Of a DNA stretch of 64,000 bases, positions 29,507 through 39,812 are shown one piece after another (within the stretch, counting starts at the first letter, position 1; each line of letters starts with the position of its first letter). The DNA comes from Terrirhizobium terrae (GTDB lineage: Bacteria > Pseudomonadota > Alphaproteobacteria > Rhizobiales > Rhizobiaceae). Both the position numbers and the translations under genes were made by a program. Below the pieces are notes generated by a model. That model ran no database searches. It had not been told where the DNA came from and worked only from the letters and a program-made list of their open reading frames with translations. The DNA lies in the NCBI RefSeq assembly GCF_030323265.1, contig NZ_CP104992.1, positions 2,083,501-2,147,500 of the forward strand, in the 5' to 3' direction.

Positions 29507-30616
29507 ATGGTGCAGAAGGCGGGCGGAGTACGCGATCTCGAACCGGAAGATCTGCCTTCGGTCGTGCATCTCTTCCAGAAGACCTTTCGCCGTTCTCAGC
29601 CCACCCGACCATCGATGGTCAGCTATTTCCGCGAAATCTTCTTTGATCACCCCTGGTACGACGAAGAGATCCGGTCCAAGGTTTTCGTCAGAGCCGATGG
29701 CGAGATCGAGGGGTTCATCGGCGTCTTTCCATCGCGCCTGGAACTCGATGGTCGTCCGCTACGCGCAGCCTTTGCCGGCTCCATGATGGTCGACCAGCCG
29801 GAGCAGAACCCGCTTGCCGGTGCAAGGTTACTTCGCTCTTTTCTCGCAGGCCCTCAGGACATTTCGCTTACCGAGACCGCAAATTCGCTGGCGCTCGGCA
29901 TGTGGCAGAAGCTCGCTTTGCCGCTCGACATTGCCTACAGCCTCAATTGGATCCGCATCCTGCGCCCGGCCGGTACCGCGATCCAGGTCGCCGAACGCGG
30001 GCTCAAGGCCGCACGGTTTATCCGCCCTGTGGCATCACTCACCGACAGCATCATCGAGCGGGCAGGGCTGAAGGCCTTCCGTGCGCCAGCGGCGTCAGGC
30101 CCGGGACGGGTAAATTTCTGGGATGCGTCGCGCGACGATTTTGCCGAGGCGGTATTGAAGCTCGGCGACCGCTTTCCCCTTCGTCCGCAATGGGACCGCG
30201 AAACGCTGGATTGGTTCATGGATCAGGCCCAGGCCAAGCGCCAGTTCGGCGATCCCTGCTGGCGGATCGCAGAAACCCGCAGCGGCGAACTGGTGGGCTG
30301 CTACGCCTATTACGGCCGGCCGGGCGGTATCGGCTGGCTGCTGCAGGCGCTTTGCGCGCCGAACGTGGCGGGCGAGATGGTCGAGGATCTGTTTGCCCGT
30401 GCGGATGCCGCCGGCTGCGTCGCGATCCGCGGCGCCGGCCATCCCTGGCTGACACCGGAACTCATCAGCCGCAAGACGCTCTTCTATGGCCGCGCCTTCT
30501 TCGTCGCCCACGCCAAGGACAAGAGCCTTCTCGAACCGATCAAGGCCGGCCAGGGGCTGATCAGCGGCCTGGCCGGAGAAAACTGGACGCGCCTGATCGG
30601 CGACGATTTCGACTGA
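29507..30616 (+). CDS. GNAT-like acyltransferase, function unknown
   Basis: A 369-residue protein with two regions resembling Gcn5-type acyltransferases: the N-terminal part (RDLEPEDLPSVVHLFQKTF then VRADGEIEGFIGVFP) and a degenerate C-terminal half (SGELVGCYAYYG). This double-GNAT layout is seen in FemX/Mig-14-like and exopolysaccharide-associated acyltransferases. It is convergent with the NAD-synthase-like/AMP-ligase/ACP operon, ending 10 bases from it. A shared pathway is plausible but not shown. The ATG at 29507 has GAAAGGA at better spacing than the ATG at 29501. Confidence 0.65.
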   Translation: MVQKAGGVRDLEPEDLPSVVHLFQKTFRRSQPTRPSMVSYFREIFFDHPWYDEEIRSKVFVRADGEIEGFIGVFPSRLELDGRPLRAAFAGSMMVDQPEQNPLAGARLLRSFLAGPQDISLTETANSLALGMWQKLALPLDIAYSLNWIRILRPAGTAIQVAERGLKAARFIRPVASLTDSIIERAGLKAFRAPAASGPGRVNFWDASRDDFAEAVLKLGDRFPLRPQWDRETLDWFMDQAQAKRQFGDPCWRIAETRSGELVGCYAYYGRPGGIGWLLQALCAPNVAGEMVEDLFARADAAGCVAIRGAGHPWLTPELISRKTLFYGRAFFVAHAKDKSLLEPIKAGQGLISGLAGENWTRLIGDDFD

Positions 30617-30626
30617 GGTTTCCGGT

Positions 30627-31622
30627 TCAGTCAGCCATCGCCACCGGCTGGGCGTGCAGGTATTCAGCAACCTTCCGCTTCGAAGCGATGTTGCGCCACA
30701 CAGCGTCCACTTGGTCGGGCGTCAGATCGACCGCCTTGGCCGTGTCCTCGCGGGAAATGCCGTTGTTCAGCGCATAGAGGCAGATATCCATCCGATCGTA
30801 GGGCAGGGAGAAGTAATACTCGTCCTGGCCCTGCGGCAGCGACCAGGTGTCGGTGGTCGGCGGGCGGCGGCGGATTTCTTCCGGCACGCCGAGCGCCTCC
30901 GCAAGCTGATAGACCTGCGTCTTGTAGAGATGCGCGATCGGCTTGAAGTCGGCCGCGCCATCGCCGTTCTTGACGAAGAAACCCTGGTCGTATTCCAGCC
31001 GGTTCGGCGTGCCGGCAACCGCGAAGTTCAGCCGGTCGGCATGGTAATATTCCATCTGCTTGCGCGTCCGCTGCTTCATGTTGGCGGCGGCGATCATGCC
31101 GAGATAGACGTCGAGCGGCATGCGGTGGCGGCTCTGGCTGCCGTCCGGATCGGCGACGACCAGCCAGGAAATGTTGTAGCCGCGGTTGGAGAGCGCATCT
31201 TCCAATACCACCTTGCAGCCCCATCCTTCGCCGAATTCCGGCACAATCTGGCGGATGAAGCCGTCGCGGCGCGTGTAGCATCCCTGTGCGGCAAGCGACG
31301 GACCGATGTCTTCCAGCACCGTCTCGACCCCGACGGCCTCGGCCAAGGCGCGGCCGAGCCTCAGGCTGTCCGGATCGCTGTCATGCTCGGGCATGAACAC
31401 GCCGGTGACCTTGCCGGTGCCGAGCGCGCGGGCGCAAAGCGCCGCCGTGACACTGGAATCGATGCCGCCGGAAAGGCCCAGAACGGCGCCGCGCTTGCGC
31501 AGGTCCTTCAGCACGGTCAGGCGCAGCCATTCGCAGATCCGTTCGATCTCAGCCTCGGCATCGAGAACCAGCGCTCGGGCGGAAAACGGTTCGGTCTTGT
31601 TCGCGGCGGGAGCGTTCGTCAT
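30627..31622 (-). CDS. NAD synthase-like ATP pyrophosphatase
   Basis: A 331-residue member of the NadE/N-type ATP pyrophosphatase family, with the P-loop LSGGIDSSVTAALC at 50-63 and the later DQGFFVKNGDGAADFKPIAHLYK substrate region. Classic NadE amidates nicotinate adenine dinucleotide using ammonia. This copy has no glutaminase domain, is longer than ammonia-dependent NadE (about 275) and is locked in an operon with an acyl ligase and an ACP. It could thus form an amide on another adenylated carboxylate. The ATG overlaps the ligase stop by four bases. True NAD synthesis remains possible. Confidence 0.75.
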   Translation of the reverse strand: MTNAPAANKTEPFSARALVLDAEAEIERICEWLRLTVLKDLRKRGAVLGLSGGIDSSVTAALCARALGTGKVTGVFMPEHDSDPDSLRLGRALAEAVGVETVLEDIGPSLAAQGCYTRRDGFIRQIVPEFGEGWGCKVVLEDALSNRGYNISWLVVADPDGSQSRHRMPLDVYLGMIAAANMKQRTRKQMEYYHADRLNFAVAGTPNRLEYDQGFFVKNGDGAADFKPIAHLYKTQVYQLAEALGVPEEIRRRPPTTDTWSLPQGQDEYYFSLPYDRMDICLYALNNGISREDTAKAVDLTPDQVDAVWRNIASKRKVAEYLHAQPVAMAD

Positions 31623-33187
31623 GCAGCGGTTTCCTTGCTTTTTGGGCCGGATGGTTTGGGAGCCGGTGTTTCTGCGGTCAGTCTGATCTTGCCGGTGCTG
31701 GTCTTCGGCAACGCGTCGCGGAACTCGACGCTCTTCGGCACCATGTAGTCTTCGAGGTGCTGGGCGCAGTAGCGAATGATTTCTTTCTCCGTCAGTTCTG
31801 CGGACGGCTCCAGTGCAATATAGGCGCGGATCAGCTGCCCGAAGATGGGATCGTCCACGCCTGCGACAGCCGCCTCACGGATGCCGGGCATGGCGTAGAG
31901 AACCGCCTCGACTTCCTGGGGGCTGACCTTCTCACCACGCGTTTTGATAATGTCGTCGCGGCGGCTGACGAAATAGAGAAAGCCGTCCTCGTCGGTTCTG
32001 AACAGGTCGCCGGTCTGCAGCCGTCGGCCGCCGTCGACGGGCGTGACCTTTTCAGGTGTCGCGGCCTCGTCCCGCCAGTAGCCGAGCATCACATGCGGCC
32101 CTTCGATGACGAGTTCGCCGGTCACGCCGGCTGGTGCCGGATTGCCCGCCTCGTCGACCACATAGGCCTGGGTTCCCGGAATTGCACGTCCGACCGAAAG
32201 CGGCCGACGATCTGCTTCCTGAGGCGGCAGATAGGTCGCCCTGATACATTCCGTCTGGCCATACATCAGGAAAAGCTGCGTCTCCGACAAGAGTTCGCGC
32301 AGGCGCTGGGCGACCGAAGGCGGCATGGCGGAGGCGGCATTGGTCATGTAGCGCAGGTCGGGCAGGAAGGCGGGCTGCAGATCCTGCATGCCGGCAATCA
32401 GCGCCGCCATGGCAGGCACGAGCGGAAAACCCGTCGCCCGCGTCTCAACGAGACGGGCAAGGATCTTGCGCGGAAAGGCGAAGCTCTTTTCCAGAACCAC
32501 GGTGCCGCCGGCCATGACCATGGTGACGACCTGGGTAATGCCATAGCCGAAGGAAAGCGGCAGCACGCTCAGCACCACATCCTTCTGCGTATTCTCCAGA
32601 TAAGCAACGATCGAGCCGCAGGCCGCCAGAAGGCTGGCATGGCTGTGCATCACGCCCTTCGGCAAGCCGGTCGAGCCCGAGGTGTGGATCAGCAGCGCGA
32701 GGGAGCTGTCGTCGCCACGGGGCAAAGGCGCGAGCTGCTCACACGACGTGACCATCTGTTCGTAGCGGCACCAGTCTCGTTCGGAATTCACGGATGCAGC
32801 ACCGAACGCGATTGTCCGGACGCCATCCCCTGACCCTTCGAGAGCCTTGTCGATCACCGGTACGAAGCGTGCCTGGGCGAGAATGACCTTGGGCCCGGTA
32901 TTGGCGATGGTCGCCTTTAGCTTATCGGCCTTGATCGACGAATAGAGAGGGCAGGGCACCGCGCCGGCCTTCCAGGCGGCGAAGAAGCAGACGACGACCT
33001 CGGCCGAGTTTTCGGCAACGATCAGCAGTCGGTCGCCTTCGCCGAGACCGGTCTGGGCGAGGCGCCCCGCAAGGCGATCCGACAGGCGGTCGAGTTCTTG
33101 GTATGTCAGCTGTGTCTCGGCCGTGATCAGGGCCGTCTTCGTGCCGAAGCGCCTGGCGCTGTCGCGAAGATGGTCCTCCAGTCGCAT
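31619..33187 (-). CDS. acyl-CoA synthetase/AMP-forming ligase linked to an ACP
   Basis: An adenylate-forming ligase of 522 residues with A3 IHTSGSTGLPKGVMHSH, A5 FLMYGQTECI, A7 LQTGDLFRTDEDGF, A8 SRRDDIIKTRGEKVSPQEVE and catalytic Lys in PKTSTGKIRLT. The dedicated ACP lies 16 bases upstream, so it probably loads a carboxylic acid onto that carrier in preference to making free acyl-CoA. It is overall similar to ligases of exopolysaccharide/exosortase-type clusters. The acid is not predictable from the sequence. Confidence 0.85.
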   Translation of the reverse strand: MRLEDHLRDSARRFGTKTALITAETQLTYQELDRLSDRLAGRLAQTGLGEGDRLLIVAENSAEVVVCFFAAWKAGAVPCPLYSSIKADKLKATIANTGPKVILAQARFVPVIDKALEGSGDGVRTIAFGAASVNSERDWCRYEQMVTSCEQLAPLPRGDDSSLALLIHTSGSTGLPKGVMHSHASLLAACGSIVAYLENTQKDVVLSVLPLSFGYGITQVVTMVMAGGTVVLEKSFAFPRKILARLVETRATGFPLVPAMAALIAGMQDLQPAFLPDLRYMTNAASAMPPSVAQRLRELLSETQLFLMYGQTECIRATYLPPQEADRRPLSVGRAIPGTQAYVVDEAGNPAPAGVTGELVIEGPHVMLGYWRDEAATPEKVTPVDGGRRLQTGDLFRTDEDGFLYFVSRRDDIIKTRGEKVSPQEVEAVLYAMPGIREAAVAGVDDPIFGQLIRAYIALEPSAELTEKEIIRYCAQHLEDYMVPKSVEFRDALPKTSTGKIRLTAETPAPKPSGPKSKETAA

Positions 33188-33203
33188 GGCCCAGCGCCGC
33201 CCT

Positions 33204-33464
33204 CTAAGCGGACGCTGCGGGCAGCTTCGCCGCCAGATAACGCGTCATGTTGTTGATGCTGTCGAGATTTTCCGGAACGATTTCTTCGTCTGCAACAGAG
33301 ATGCCGTAAGTCTGCTCCAGAAATGCGATGACTTCGAGCACGCCGGTGGAATCGATGACGCCGCTTTCGAGCAGAGATTGGTCATTGTCGAGTTCCGCAT
33401 CGGCGCGAAAAAGAAAATTCTCTGAAATGAACTCGCGAATTTCTGCGTTAAACCGTTCAGCCAT
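33204..33464 (-). CDS. acyl carrier protein
   Basis: An 86-residue acidic carrier protein. The phosphopantetheine attachment Ser39 lies in GVIDSTGVLEVIAFLE, a non-standard DST in place of the DSL of housekeeping AcpP, as in dedicated carrier proteins of specialised pathways. The ATG at 33464 has GGGAGGC upstream. It is first gene of the ACP - AMP ligase - NAD-synthase-like operon. The 270 bases to the divergent FAD oxidoreductase hold no other gene. Confidence 0.85.
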   Translation of the reverse strand: MAERFNAEIREFISENFLFRADAELDNDQSLLESGVIDSTGVLEVIAFLEQTYGISVADEEIVPENLDSINNMTRYLAAKLPAASA

Positions 33465-33734
33465 CAAACAAAGCCTCCCCCATCAAGACAGCGCTTCAGG
33501 ATCACGCGAGAAGCGTTCAGCCATCGTCGCGAGTTTGACCTTGGTGTAAAGACCTGAATGTTTCGCTAAGTTCAAATTTTGCTTTTGAAAAGCTCCCGAA
33601 TGTGTCCACAGAGATCCGCTTGCGCGCCCACGGGCGAGTGCCGAGGTTCGGCTCCACGGCACAGCCTTGCATTCATGACCAGGGTGGTGAACACAATCGA
33701 AGCCTGACCGATGCGCAAAGGGTACGGGGATCGC

Positions 33735-34851
33735 ATGGATGATTTGATCGAGCTCAATTGTGTGGTGATCGGCGGAGGTGTCGTGGGCCTCGCCATCGCG
33801 CGCCGGCTCGCCATCGCCGGGCGGGATGTCGTGCTTCTCGAAAGCGAACCGTTGACGGGAAGCATCACGTCCTCACGCAACAGCGAAGTGATCCATGCCG
33901 GGCTCTACTATCCGACCGGCAGCCGCAAGGCCGAGCTGTGCGTCCGCGGCAAGCACGATCTCTACGCCTATTGCCGCGAGCGCCATGTGGCGCATCGGCA
34001 ATGCGGCAAGCTCGTCGTTGCCTCCAGCCTCGAGGAGGTTGCCTATCTGGAAAAGCTGCTCGCCCAAGCCTCCGCCAACGGCGTCGAAGACTGCCGCCTG
34101 ATCGACGCGGGCGAGATGAGAACGCTGGAGCCGCAGATCGAGGGCTATGCGGCACTGCTGTCGCCGTCTACCGGCATCATCGACAGTCACGGTCTGATGG
34201 AAGCCTATATCACCGATATCGAAGCCCATGGCGGCACGGTCGTGGTCAACTCTCCCGTCCTGGAAGGCGAGCTGGCCGGGGATGAAATTCTGCTTTCCGT
34301 CGGCGGCAGCGATCCCTTTCGGGCCAAGGCCAGCGTGGTCGTCAATGCGGCCGGTCTCGGCGCCTGGTCCGTGTCCATGGGTCTGCATGGGCTGGATCCC
34401 GCAACGATGCCGCAAAGGCATCTTGCCAAGGGCAGCTATTTCTCGCTTTCGGGCAGGTCTCCGGCCAGTCGGCTGATCTATCCGGTGCCGGAACAGGGTG
34501 GTCTCGGCGTGCATCTGACGCTCGATCTCGCCGGTCAGGCGCGTTTTGGCCCGGATGTCGAATGGGCCGAGGCGCTGGACTATGACGTCGACCCTGCGCG
34601 CGCCGAAAAATTCTACGCGGCGATCTCGCCGTTATTGGCCGTATCTGAAGAACGATGCGCTCCAGCCCGCCTATGCCGGGATCCGCCCGAAGACAGTCGG
34701 ACCGGACGGCGGCGGTGGTGGCGACTTTGTCATCCAGGGGCCGCTTGAGACCGGCCATGGAGGATACGTCGCACTCTATGGCATTGAATCTCCAGGGCTT
34801 ACCGCTTCCCTCGCCATCGCCGACGAGGTTTGGCGCCTGATCTCGGACTAG
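33735..34851 (+). CDS. FAD-dependent oxidoreductase (L-2-hydroxyglutarate oxidase-like), frameshifted here
   Basis: A DAO-family flavoprotein of about 371 residues after correction. The N-terminal dinucleotide-binding motif is [28 protein letters not shown] and the C-terminal PAYAGIRPK and FVIQGP segments resemble LhgO-type 2-hydroxyacid oxidases. The frame breaks near 34626: dropping one T joins EKFYAAI to [12 protein letters not shown], and the protein then ends normally at 34851. As written, translation stops at 34748 with a garbled tail. The ATG at 33735 has GGGGATCGC upstream. It is divergent from the ACP operon. Confidence 0.8.
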
Positions 34852-35006
34852 GCACGCGGAGGGTTACGCCCCATCGGGGCTAGCCCGCCTTTCGCCTGTC
34901 ATCCGGCTGACACGTCTGCATGGTGTCCTCCTGCGCCAAGCCCGACGATCCGCGCTACGTGAAAGCGATTCTCAATCTTTGCGTCGAGGCGAAAGGACGT
35001 TCGCTT

Positions 35007-36164
35007 ATGTCGTTGTCGCTTATTTTCGGCCTTGCTGCATGCGCGCTCATCCTCGCCAACGGCATCAGTATCGGCATTGCGATGTGGCGCCTGTCACGCA
35101 ACGGCCATCCGGCGCCAGAATTTGCCGAAAAGCCGCCGGTCTCGCTTGTCATACCCGCCTGCGGCATCGAGAACTTCACACCTCTGACGCTGGAACGGGC
35201 CTTCGTCCTCGACTGGCCGGACTATGAGCTGATCTTCTGCGTCGCCGACGCCAGGGACCCGGTCATCTCCGCGATCCGCAAGGCGATGGAAAGCCACCCC
35301 CATGTCGTCGCGCAGATCCTGGTCGGAGATGATCGCGTTAGCGCCAATCCCAAACTCAACAATTGCGTCAAGGGTTGGCAGGCGGCGCGGCACGACTGGG
35401 TCGTGCTGGCCGATTCCAACGTCCTGATGCCATGTGACTACATCGCCCACCTGATGGCGGCCCGCCGTCCCGATACCGGCCTTGTCTGCTCGACGCCGCT
35501 CGGCTCGCGGCCCGACGGCTTCTGGGCCGAGGTGGAATGCGCCTTCCTCAATTCCCAGCAGGCCCGTTGGCAATATGTCGGCGAGGCGCTGGGTCTCGGC
35601 TTTGCCCAGGGCAAGAGCATGCTCTGGTATAAGCCCATGCTCGATGCCGAAGGCGGCATTGCCGCACTCGGCGCCGAGATCGCCGAAGATGCCGCCGCGA
35701 CCAAGCTTGTCCGCCGTCTCGGCCGCCGCGTGCATCTCGTTGCCTCGCCGTTCGAACAGCCGCTCGGCCGGCGCAAGCTCAGCCAAATCTGGTCGCGCCA
35801 GGCGCGCTGGGCAAGGCTTCGGCGCGTGACCTTCCCGGCCTTCTTCACGCCGGAAATCCTGCTCGGCGTCATGCCGCCTCTCACGCTTGCGCTCGCCTCC
35901 GTGGCAACATCGGCCACGGATGTCTCCCTCGGCATCGTAACCGCCGCGGTTTTCGCTGCCGTCTATACGCCGGAACTGGCCCTGATCCTCGCCAAGAACT
36001 GGCAGCTCTCCGTCTGGACCCTGCCGGCCATGATCGCCCGCGACACGCTCGGCCCTGCCATCTGGATCCGAAGCTGGCTCAGCGGGTCCTTCGACTGGCG
36101 CGGCAATATGATGACGATAGGCACCGAGACGAGTGAACTGAGCTCCGCAACGGCTTCGAGATGA
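35007..36164 (+). CDS. membrane glycosyltransferase, family 21/HpnI-like
   Basis: A processive-type GT2/GT21 glycosyltransferase of 385 residues, resembling ceramide glucosyltransferases and HpnI. TM1 is at residues 2-25, followed by the nucleotide-sugar domain with FCVADARDP, DWVVLADSNVLMP (DxD-like) and an acceptor-side GAEIAEDAA. The RQARW motif matches the (Q/R)xxRW box. Two or three membrane helices follow near the C-terminus. In rhizobia such enzymes glycosylate lipids. I prefer the ATG at 35007 (GAAAGGA upstream) over 34920. Confidence 0.8.
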   Translation: MSLSLIFGLAACALILANGISIGIAMWRLSRNGHPAPEFAEKPPVSLVIPACGIENFTPLTLERAFVLDWPDYELIFCVADARDPVISAIRKAMESHPHVVAQILVGDDRVSANPKLNNCVKGWQAARHDWVVLADSNVLMPCDYIAHLMAARRPDTGLVCSTPLGSRPDGFWAEVECAFLNSQQARWQYVGEALGLGFAQGKSMLWYKPMLDAEGGIAALGAEIAEDAAATKLVRRLGRRVHLVASPFEQPLGRRKLSQIWSRQARWARLRRVTFPAFFTPEILLGVMPPLTLALASVATSATDVSLGIVTAAVFAAVYTPELALILAKNWQLSVWTLPAMIARDTLGPAIWIRSWLSGSFDWRGNMMTIGTETSELSSATASR

Positions 36165-36221
36165 CAACCCGATCTGCGGCTACTCGCGCCTAATAAACTT
36201 ATCTGTCTTGAAGAGGAAAAA

Positions 36222-36297
36222 TGGTGCCGCTTGCAGGACTCGAACCTGCGACCCCATCATTACGAATGATGTGCTCTACCACCTGAGCTAAAGCGGC
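36222..36297 (-). tRNA. tRNA-Thr (anticodon CGT)
   Basis: A 76-base cloverleaf on the minus strand: acceptor GCCGCTT/AAGCGGC, D-arm AGCTCAGGTGGTAGAGC, anticodon loop TTCGTAA, T-arm CAGGTTCGAGTCCTG and an encoded CCA. The 118 bases between it and the next gene hold nothing I recognise. Confidence 0.97.
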
Positions 36298-36415
36298 CCG
36301 TCAGCAACGGCGAAGCGCCCGCTGCGAGTGATGCGCTGATACAGGCAACGAATGGCGATTTCAAGCCGGTTTTGAAAGATGGTCTCGTTTTTCCTGCAGA
36401 GCTCGCCGCTCGGCT

Positions 36416-37371
36416 TTAAATGGCGAGCCGCTGCCGTGCTTCATCATATTCCCGCTCCATGCGCGAAACGAGATCCTCCACGCTGCCGACGGCCTTGATC
36501 GCGCCGACACCCTGACCCGCTCCCCAGATTTCCTTCCACGCCTTCGGGCCGGAGACGGCTGCGTCGAAATCCATCTTCGTCGGATCGGCGACAGGCAGCT
36601 TGTCTGGGTCCATGCCCATGGCCGAGATCGAGCCTTTCAGATAGTTGCCGTGCACGCCGGTGAAATAGTTGGAATAGACGATGTCGGCTGCATTGGACCC
36701 GACGATCATCTCCTTGTAACCCTCGGTGGCACGCGCCTCACGCGTGGCGATGAACGGAGTGCCGATGTAGGCCATGTCGGCGCCCATGGCCTGTGCGGCT
36801 AAAACTCCTCCGCCCGTCGCGATTGCGCCCGCGAGAAGCAGCGGGCCATCGAACCATTCGCGGATTTCCTGCACCAGCGCGAAGGGTGAAAGTGTGCCGG
36901 CATGGCCGCCGGCGCCTGCTGCAACGGCGATCAGGCCGTCCGCCCCTTGCGGATGGCGGAATTGGCGTGGCGATTGTTGATCACGTCATGCAGCACGATG
37001 CCGCCGTAGGAATGTATCGCATCATTGACCTCCGGCACGGCGCCGAGCGAGGAGATGACGACCGGAACCTTGTATTTCACGCACATCATCAGGTCGTGCT
37101 CAAGGCGACGATTTGAGGTGTGGACGATCTGATTGACGGCAAAGGGTGCTGCCGGTCTTTCGGGATGGGCCGTATTATGCCTGGCCAGCTCTTCCGTAAT
37201 CTCGGCCAGCCACTCGTCCAGTTGGCTTTCGGGCCTGGCGTTGAGCGCCGGAAAGGCGCCGATCACGCCTGCCTTGCATTGGGCGAGCGTCAGTTCCGGA
37301 TGCGAAATGATGAACAGCGGCGAGCCTATGACAGGCAGCCGCAACCCGTTCTTCAGAACGGCTGGCAGCAT
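36416..37371 (-). CDS. nitronate monooxygenase, frameshifted here
   Basis: An FMN-dependent NMO/2-nitropropane dioxygenase-family enzyme that oxidises alkyl nitronates. About 318 residues after correction: N-terminal NGLRLPVIGSPLFIISHPEL, the family's GGHAGT stretch (reconstructed), LAGAIATGGGVLAAQAMGADMAYIGTPFIAT and a C-terminal GAGQGVGAI. The frame breaks at the C-run 36943-36946: one more base gives RKGADGLIAVAAGAGGHAG across the gap, while as written it stops after RKGRTA. The ATG at 37371 has GGGAGGTTT upstream. Confidence 0.85.
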
Positions 37372-37590
37372 GAAGGAAACCTCCCGAATTACCTTTACGT
37401 AAGATGGAGTAACAGATCGTGGCTTGCGTGGAAAGGCGTCTTTTCGGCTTGTCCACCTGCCGGATGACGGACATATTTCGGCCAATTCAACGCGGGACGA
37501 GGGGTTTCGCCTTCTTGCAGTTCGGCGATTGAGACGTTACCGAGAAATTAATTCGCGCTGAAAAGTCATGAGAAACCGGAAGGACCGGCA

Positions 37591-38903
37591 GTGAGCGGCT
37601 TGGAGACAGCCATCAGGAATGCGTTGGATCGCTCGGAGCGGGGCGACGGTCAGGTGCGCGCGCGCATCTACCAGTCCGCCCGCCAGGCACTGGATGCCGG
37701 GCTGCGCAAGCAGGGCGTCACCGACAATCTGGTGATCATGCAGCAGCGCAAGCGGCTGGAAGACAAGATCAGCGAAATCGAAAACGAGGAAATCGATCGC
37801 CTTGCCCAGTCAGCTCAGCCGGCGGTGAGGAAGCCGCTTGGCCGCAGCCAGATCTGGATGCGCCGCGCCAGGCTGCCGGTGGTCCTGCGCCGAGCGTCGA
37901 CGTTCCTTCTGATGCGCCTGTTGCCGGCGCTCGGGACGTACATGCCGATCGCGGTGTCGCTCCCGAGCCAGTCGCGCCTGCTCCTGCCGTGATGGTCGAT
38001 GCGCCTCGGCAGGCTGATGCACGTCCCGCCGCCGTCGATGCCGGTGCCCTCGGAGGCGTGACCCGGTCCGAAGCTCAGGCCTCGCAGGCCCAAGCCGTCC
38101 CTTTCAGCGTCGACATACCGGGTGCCGCGGAGCGCGCCGAGAGCGGGCCGACGGAGGTGGCGCCCGTTGCAGGCAAGGCAAAGGATAAGGGGCGCAAGGC
38201 GCGCCGTGGCTCAAGATCATCGCTCGACGTTCCGGCTGAACGCGCCGCCAAGCCGCGTCGTCGTCGCGGCTTCCTGTCTCATCTGATTACCTGGCTGGTC
38301 ACGCTCGGCGTCGTGGCACTCGGATGCTGGATTTTCTACCAATCCGGCATGGTGCAGTCGATCATCGACGAGGCGATCGAATCCGCCCAGCGGCCGCCCA
38401 CATTGCAGCAGTCGGGGCAAGGCCCTTCGGCGCTGACCTCGCGGGGCGGTTTCTCGGAAGAATGGGCGGATATCTTCGACCCCGAGGAGCATACGACGTT
38501 CCGCGCCGGCGCGCAGGCACAGGCACAGATCGCGCCTGCTTCGGAAGGCGAAGCGCTCAAGATCACCTCCGCCACGCCCGAAGCGGGTGGCGATATCGCC
38601 ATCGAAGTACCTGCTGAGATCCTGCGGGAAATCGCGGGCAAGAGTTCGACGCTGGCGCTGACCATCCAGTCGGCCACCAACCAGCCGTCGCAGATTTCGG
38701 TTCGCTGCGATTTCGGCAGCCTCGGTACCTGCTCGCGGCATCGCTTCACGGCGACGCAGGAAAAGCTCGATGCTTTGTTCAAGGTCAGCTTCGACCGGAG
38801 CATGGCGCCGAATGCTCCGGGCCGCCTCGTGTTCAACACCGGCCTCCAGGGTAGTGATCGCCCTGTCTTCATCTATTCGGTCCGCGCGCTTCCGGGGCAG
38901 TGA
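37591..38903 (+). CDS. single-pass membrane protein of unknown function, frameshifted here
   Basis: Not recognised. It reads as one protein of about 437 residues broken by a missing base near 37800-37830. Before the break is an N-terminal helical part (MSGLETAIRNALDRSERGDG to IENEEIDRLAQ, heptad-like). After it, in the next frame, comes a long Ala/Pro/Asp linker (VAPEPVAPAPAVMVDAPRQ), a basic stretch, one membrane helix (about 38280-38345) and a C-terminal domain with two cysteines (RCDFGSLGTC) that may be periplasmic. The apparent start at 37989 for the second half is in the linker and is not a real start. The ATG at 37591 follows AAGGACCGGC. Confidence 0.65.
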
Positions 38904-38930
38904 TCCCACGCCCCGGAAGGTGATCTCGGG

Positions 38931-39812
38931 CTATTTGAGGAACTTGGGTCCGAAGCCCAGGATCTTGTCGTCGATTTCGCCGATGACTTGCCTGTCCTTG
39001 CCTTCATAGTCGAGCGAAAGCAGGATATGGCGGATGGCGTTCAAATGCGCGCGCCGCTTGTCATTGGCAAGCACGACCGCCCATGGCGCATCCTTCGAAT
39101 GGGTCTCTTCCAGCATCCGGTCGCGTTTCTCCGTATACTGGTCCCACTTGGTCAATGCGGCGATATCCATCGGAGAGAGCTTCCATATTTTCAAAGGATC
39201 ATGCCTGCGGTCGTGAAACCGCTTCAGCTGCATTTCCTGGCCGATATCCAGCCAGAACTTGAAGAAATGGACGCCATCCTCGACGATCAGCTTCTCGAAC
39301 CGCGGTGTCGCCTTCATGAAGCTGTCGTACTGAGCGGGCGTGCAGAAGCCCATGACGGGTTCCACGACGGCGCGGTTGTACCAGGAGCGGTCGTAGAGCA
39401 CGATCTCGCCCTTGGTCGGGAAATGTGAGGCGTAGCGCTGGAAATACCATTGTCCCGCTTCCCGCTCCGTCGGCTTGGCGAGCGCGATGACATGGGCGGA
39501 GCGCGGGTTGAGATAAGAGCGGATGGAGAAGATGGTGCCGCCCTTGCCGGCGGCGTCGCGGCCCTCGAACAGGGCCATCAGCCGCTTGCCGCTGGCCTGC
39601 AGCCAGAACTGCATCTTGACCAGTTCGACCTGCAGCGCCTCAAGCTGTTTCTCGTACTTGTCCTTCTTCAGCTTGTCCTCATACGGATAGCCGCCCGAGG
39701 AGAGATCGCGGTCGCCGATCCAGTCCGGAAGCTTCGGATCGTCGATGTCGAAGCGTCGCTGCTTGCCGTTGATCTTAAGGTCGACTGCTCTGCTTTCGCT
39801 GGCGCCCGGCAT
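38931..39812 (-). CDS. ppk2: polyphosphate kinase 2
   Basis: Transfers phosphate between polyphosphate and nucleoside (di)phosphates. It is 293 residues, a one-domain PPK2. Walker A is [10 protein letters not shown] near 83-92, Walker B is [11 protein letters not shown], and the lid Arg/Lys-rich segment is [18 protein letters not shown]. It is divergent from phoR, so polyphosphate handling sits next to the phosphate regulon. Confidence 0.95.
   Translation of the reverse strand: MPGASESRAVDLKINGKQRRFDIDDPKLPDWIGDRDLSSGGYPYEDKLKKDKYEKQLEALQVELVKMQFWLQASGKRLMALFEGRDAAGKGGTIFSIRSYLNPRSAHVIALAKPTEREAGQWYFQRYASHFPTKGEIVLYDRSWYNRAVVEPVMGFCTPAQYDSFMKATPRFEKLIVEDGVHFFKFWLDIGQEMQLKRFHDRRHDPLKIWKLSPMDIAALTKWDQYTEKRDRMLEETHSKDAPWAVVLANDKRRAHLNAIRHILLSLDYEGKDRQVIGEIDDKILGFGPKFLK

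Noticed and set aside
37989..38903. Separate gene starting at 37989
   Set aside because: The frame is open and Ala/Pro-rich well upstream of this start, and the preceding gene's tail becomes implausible at the same place; one frameshifted gene explains both.
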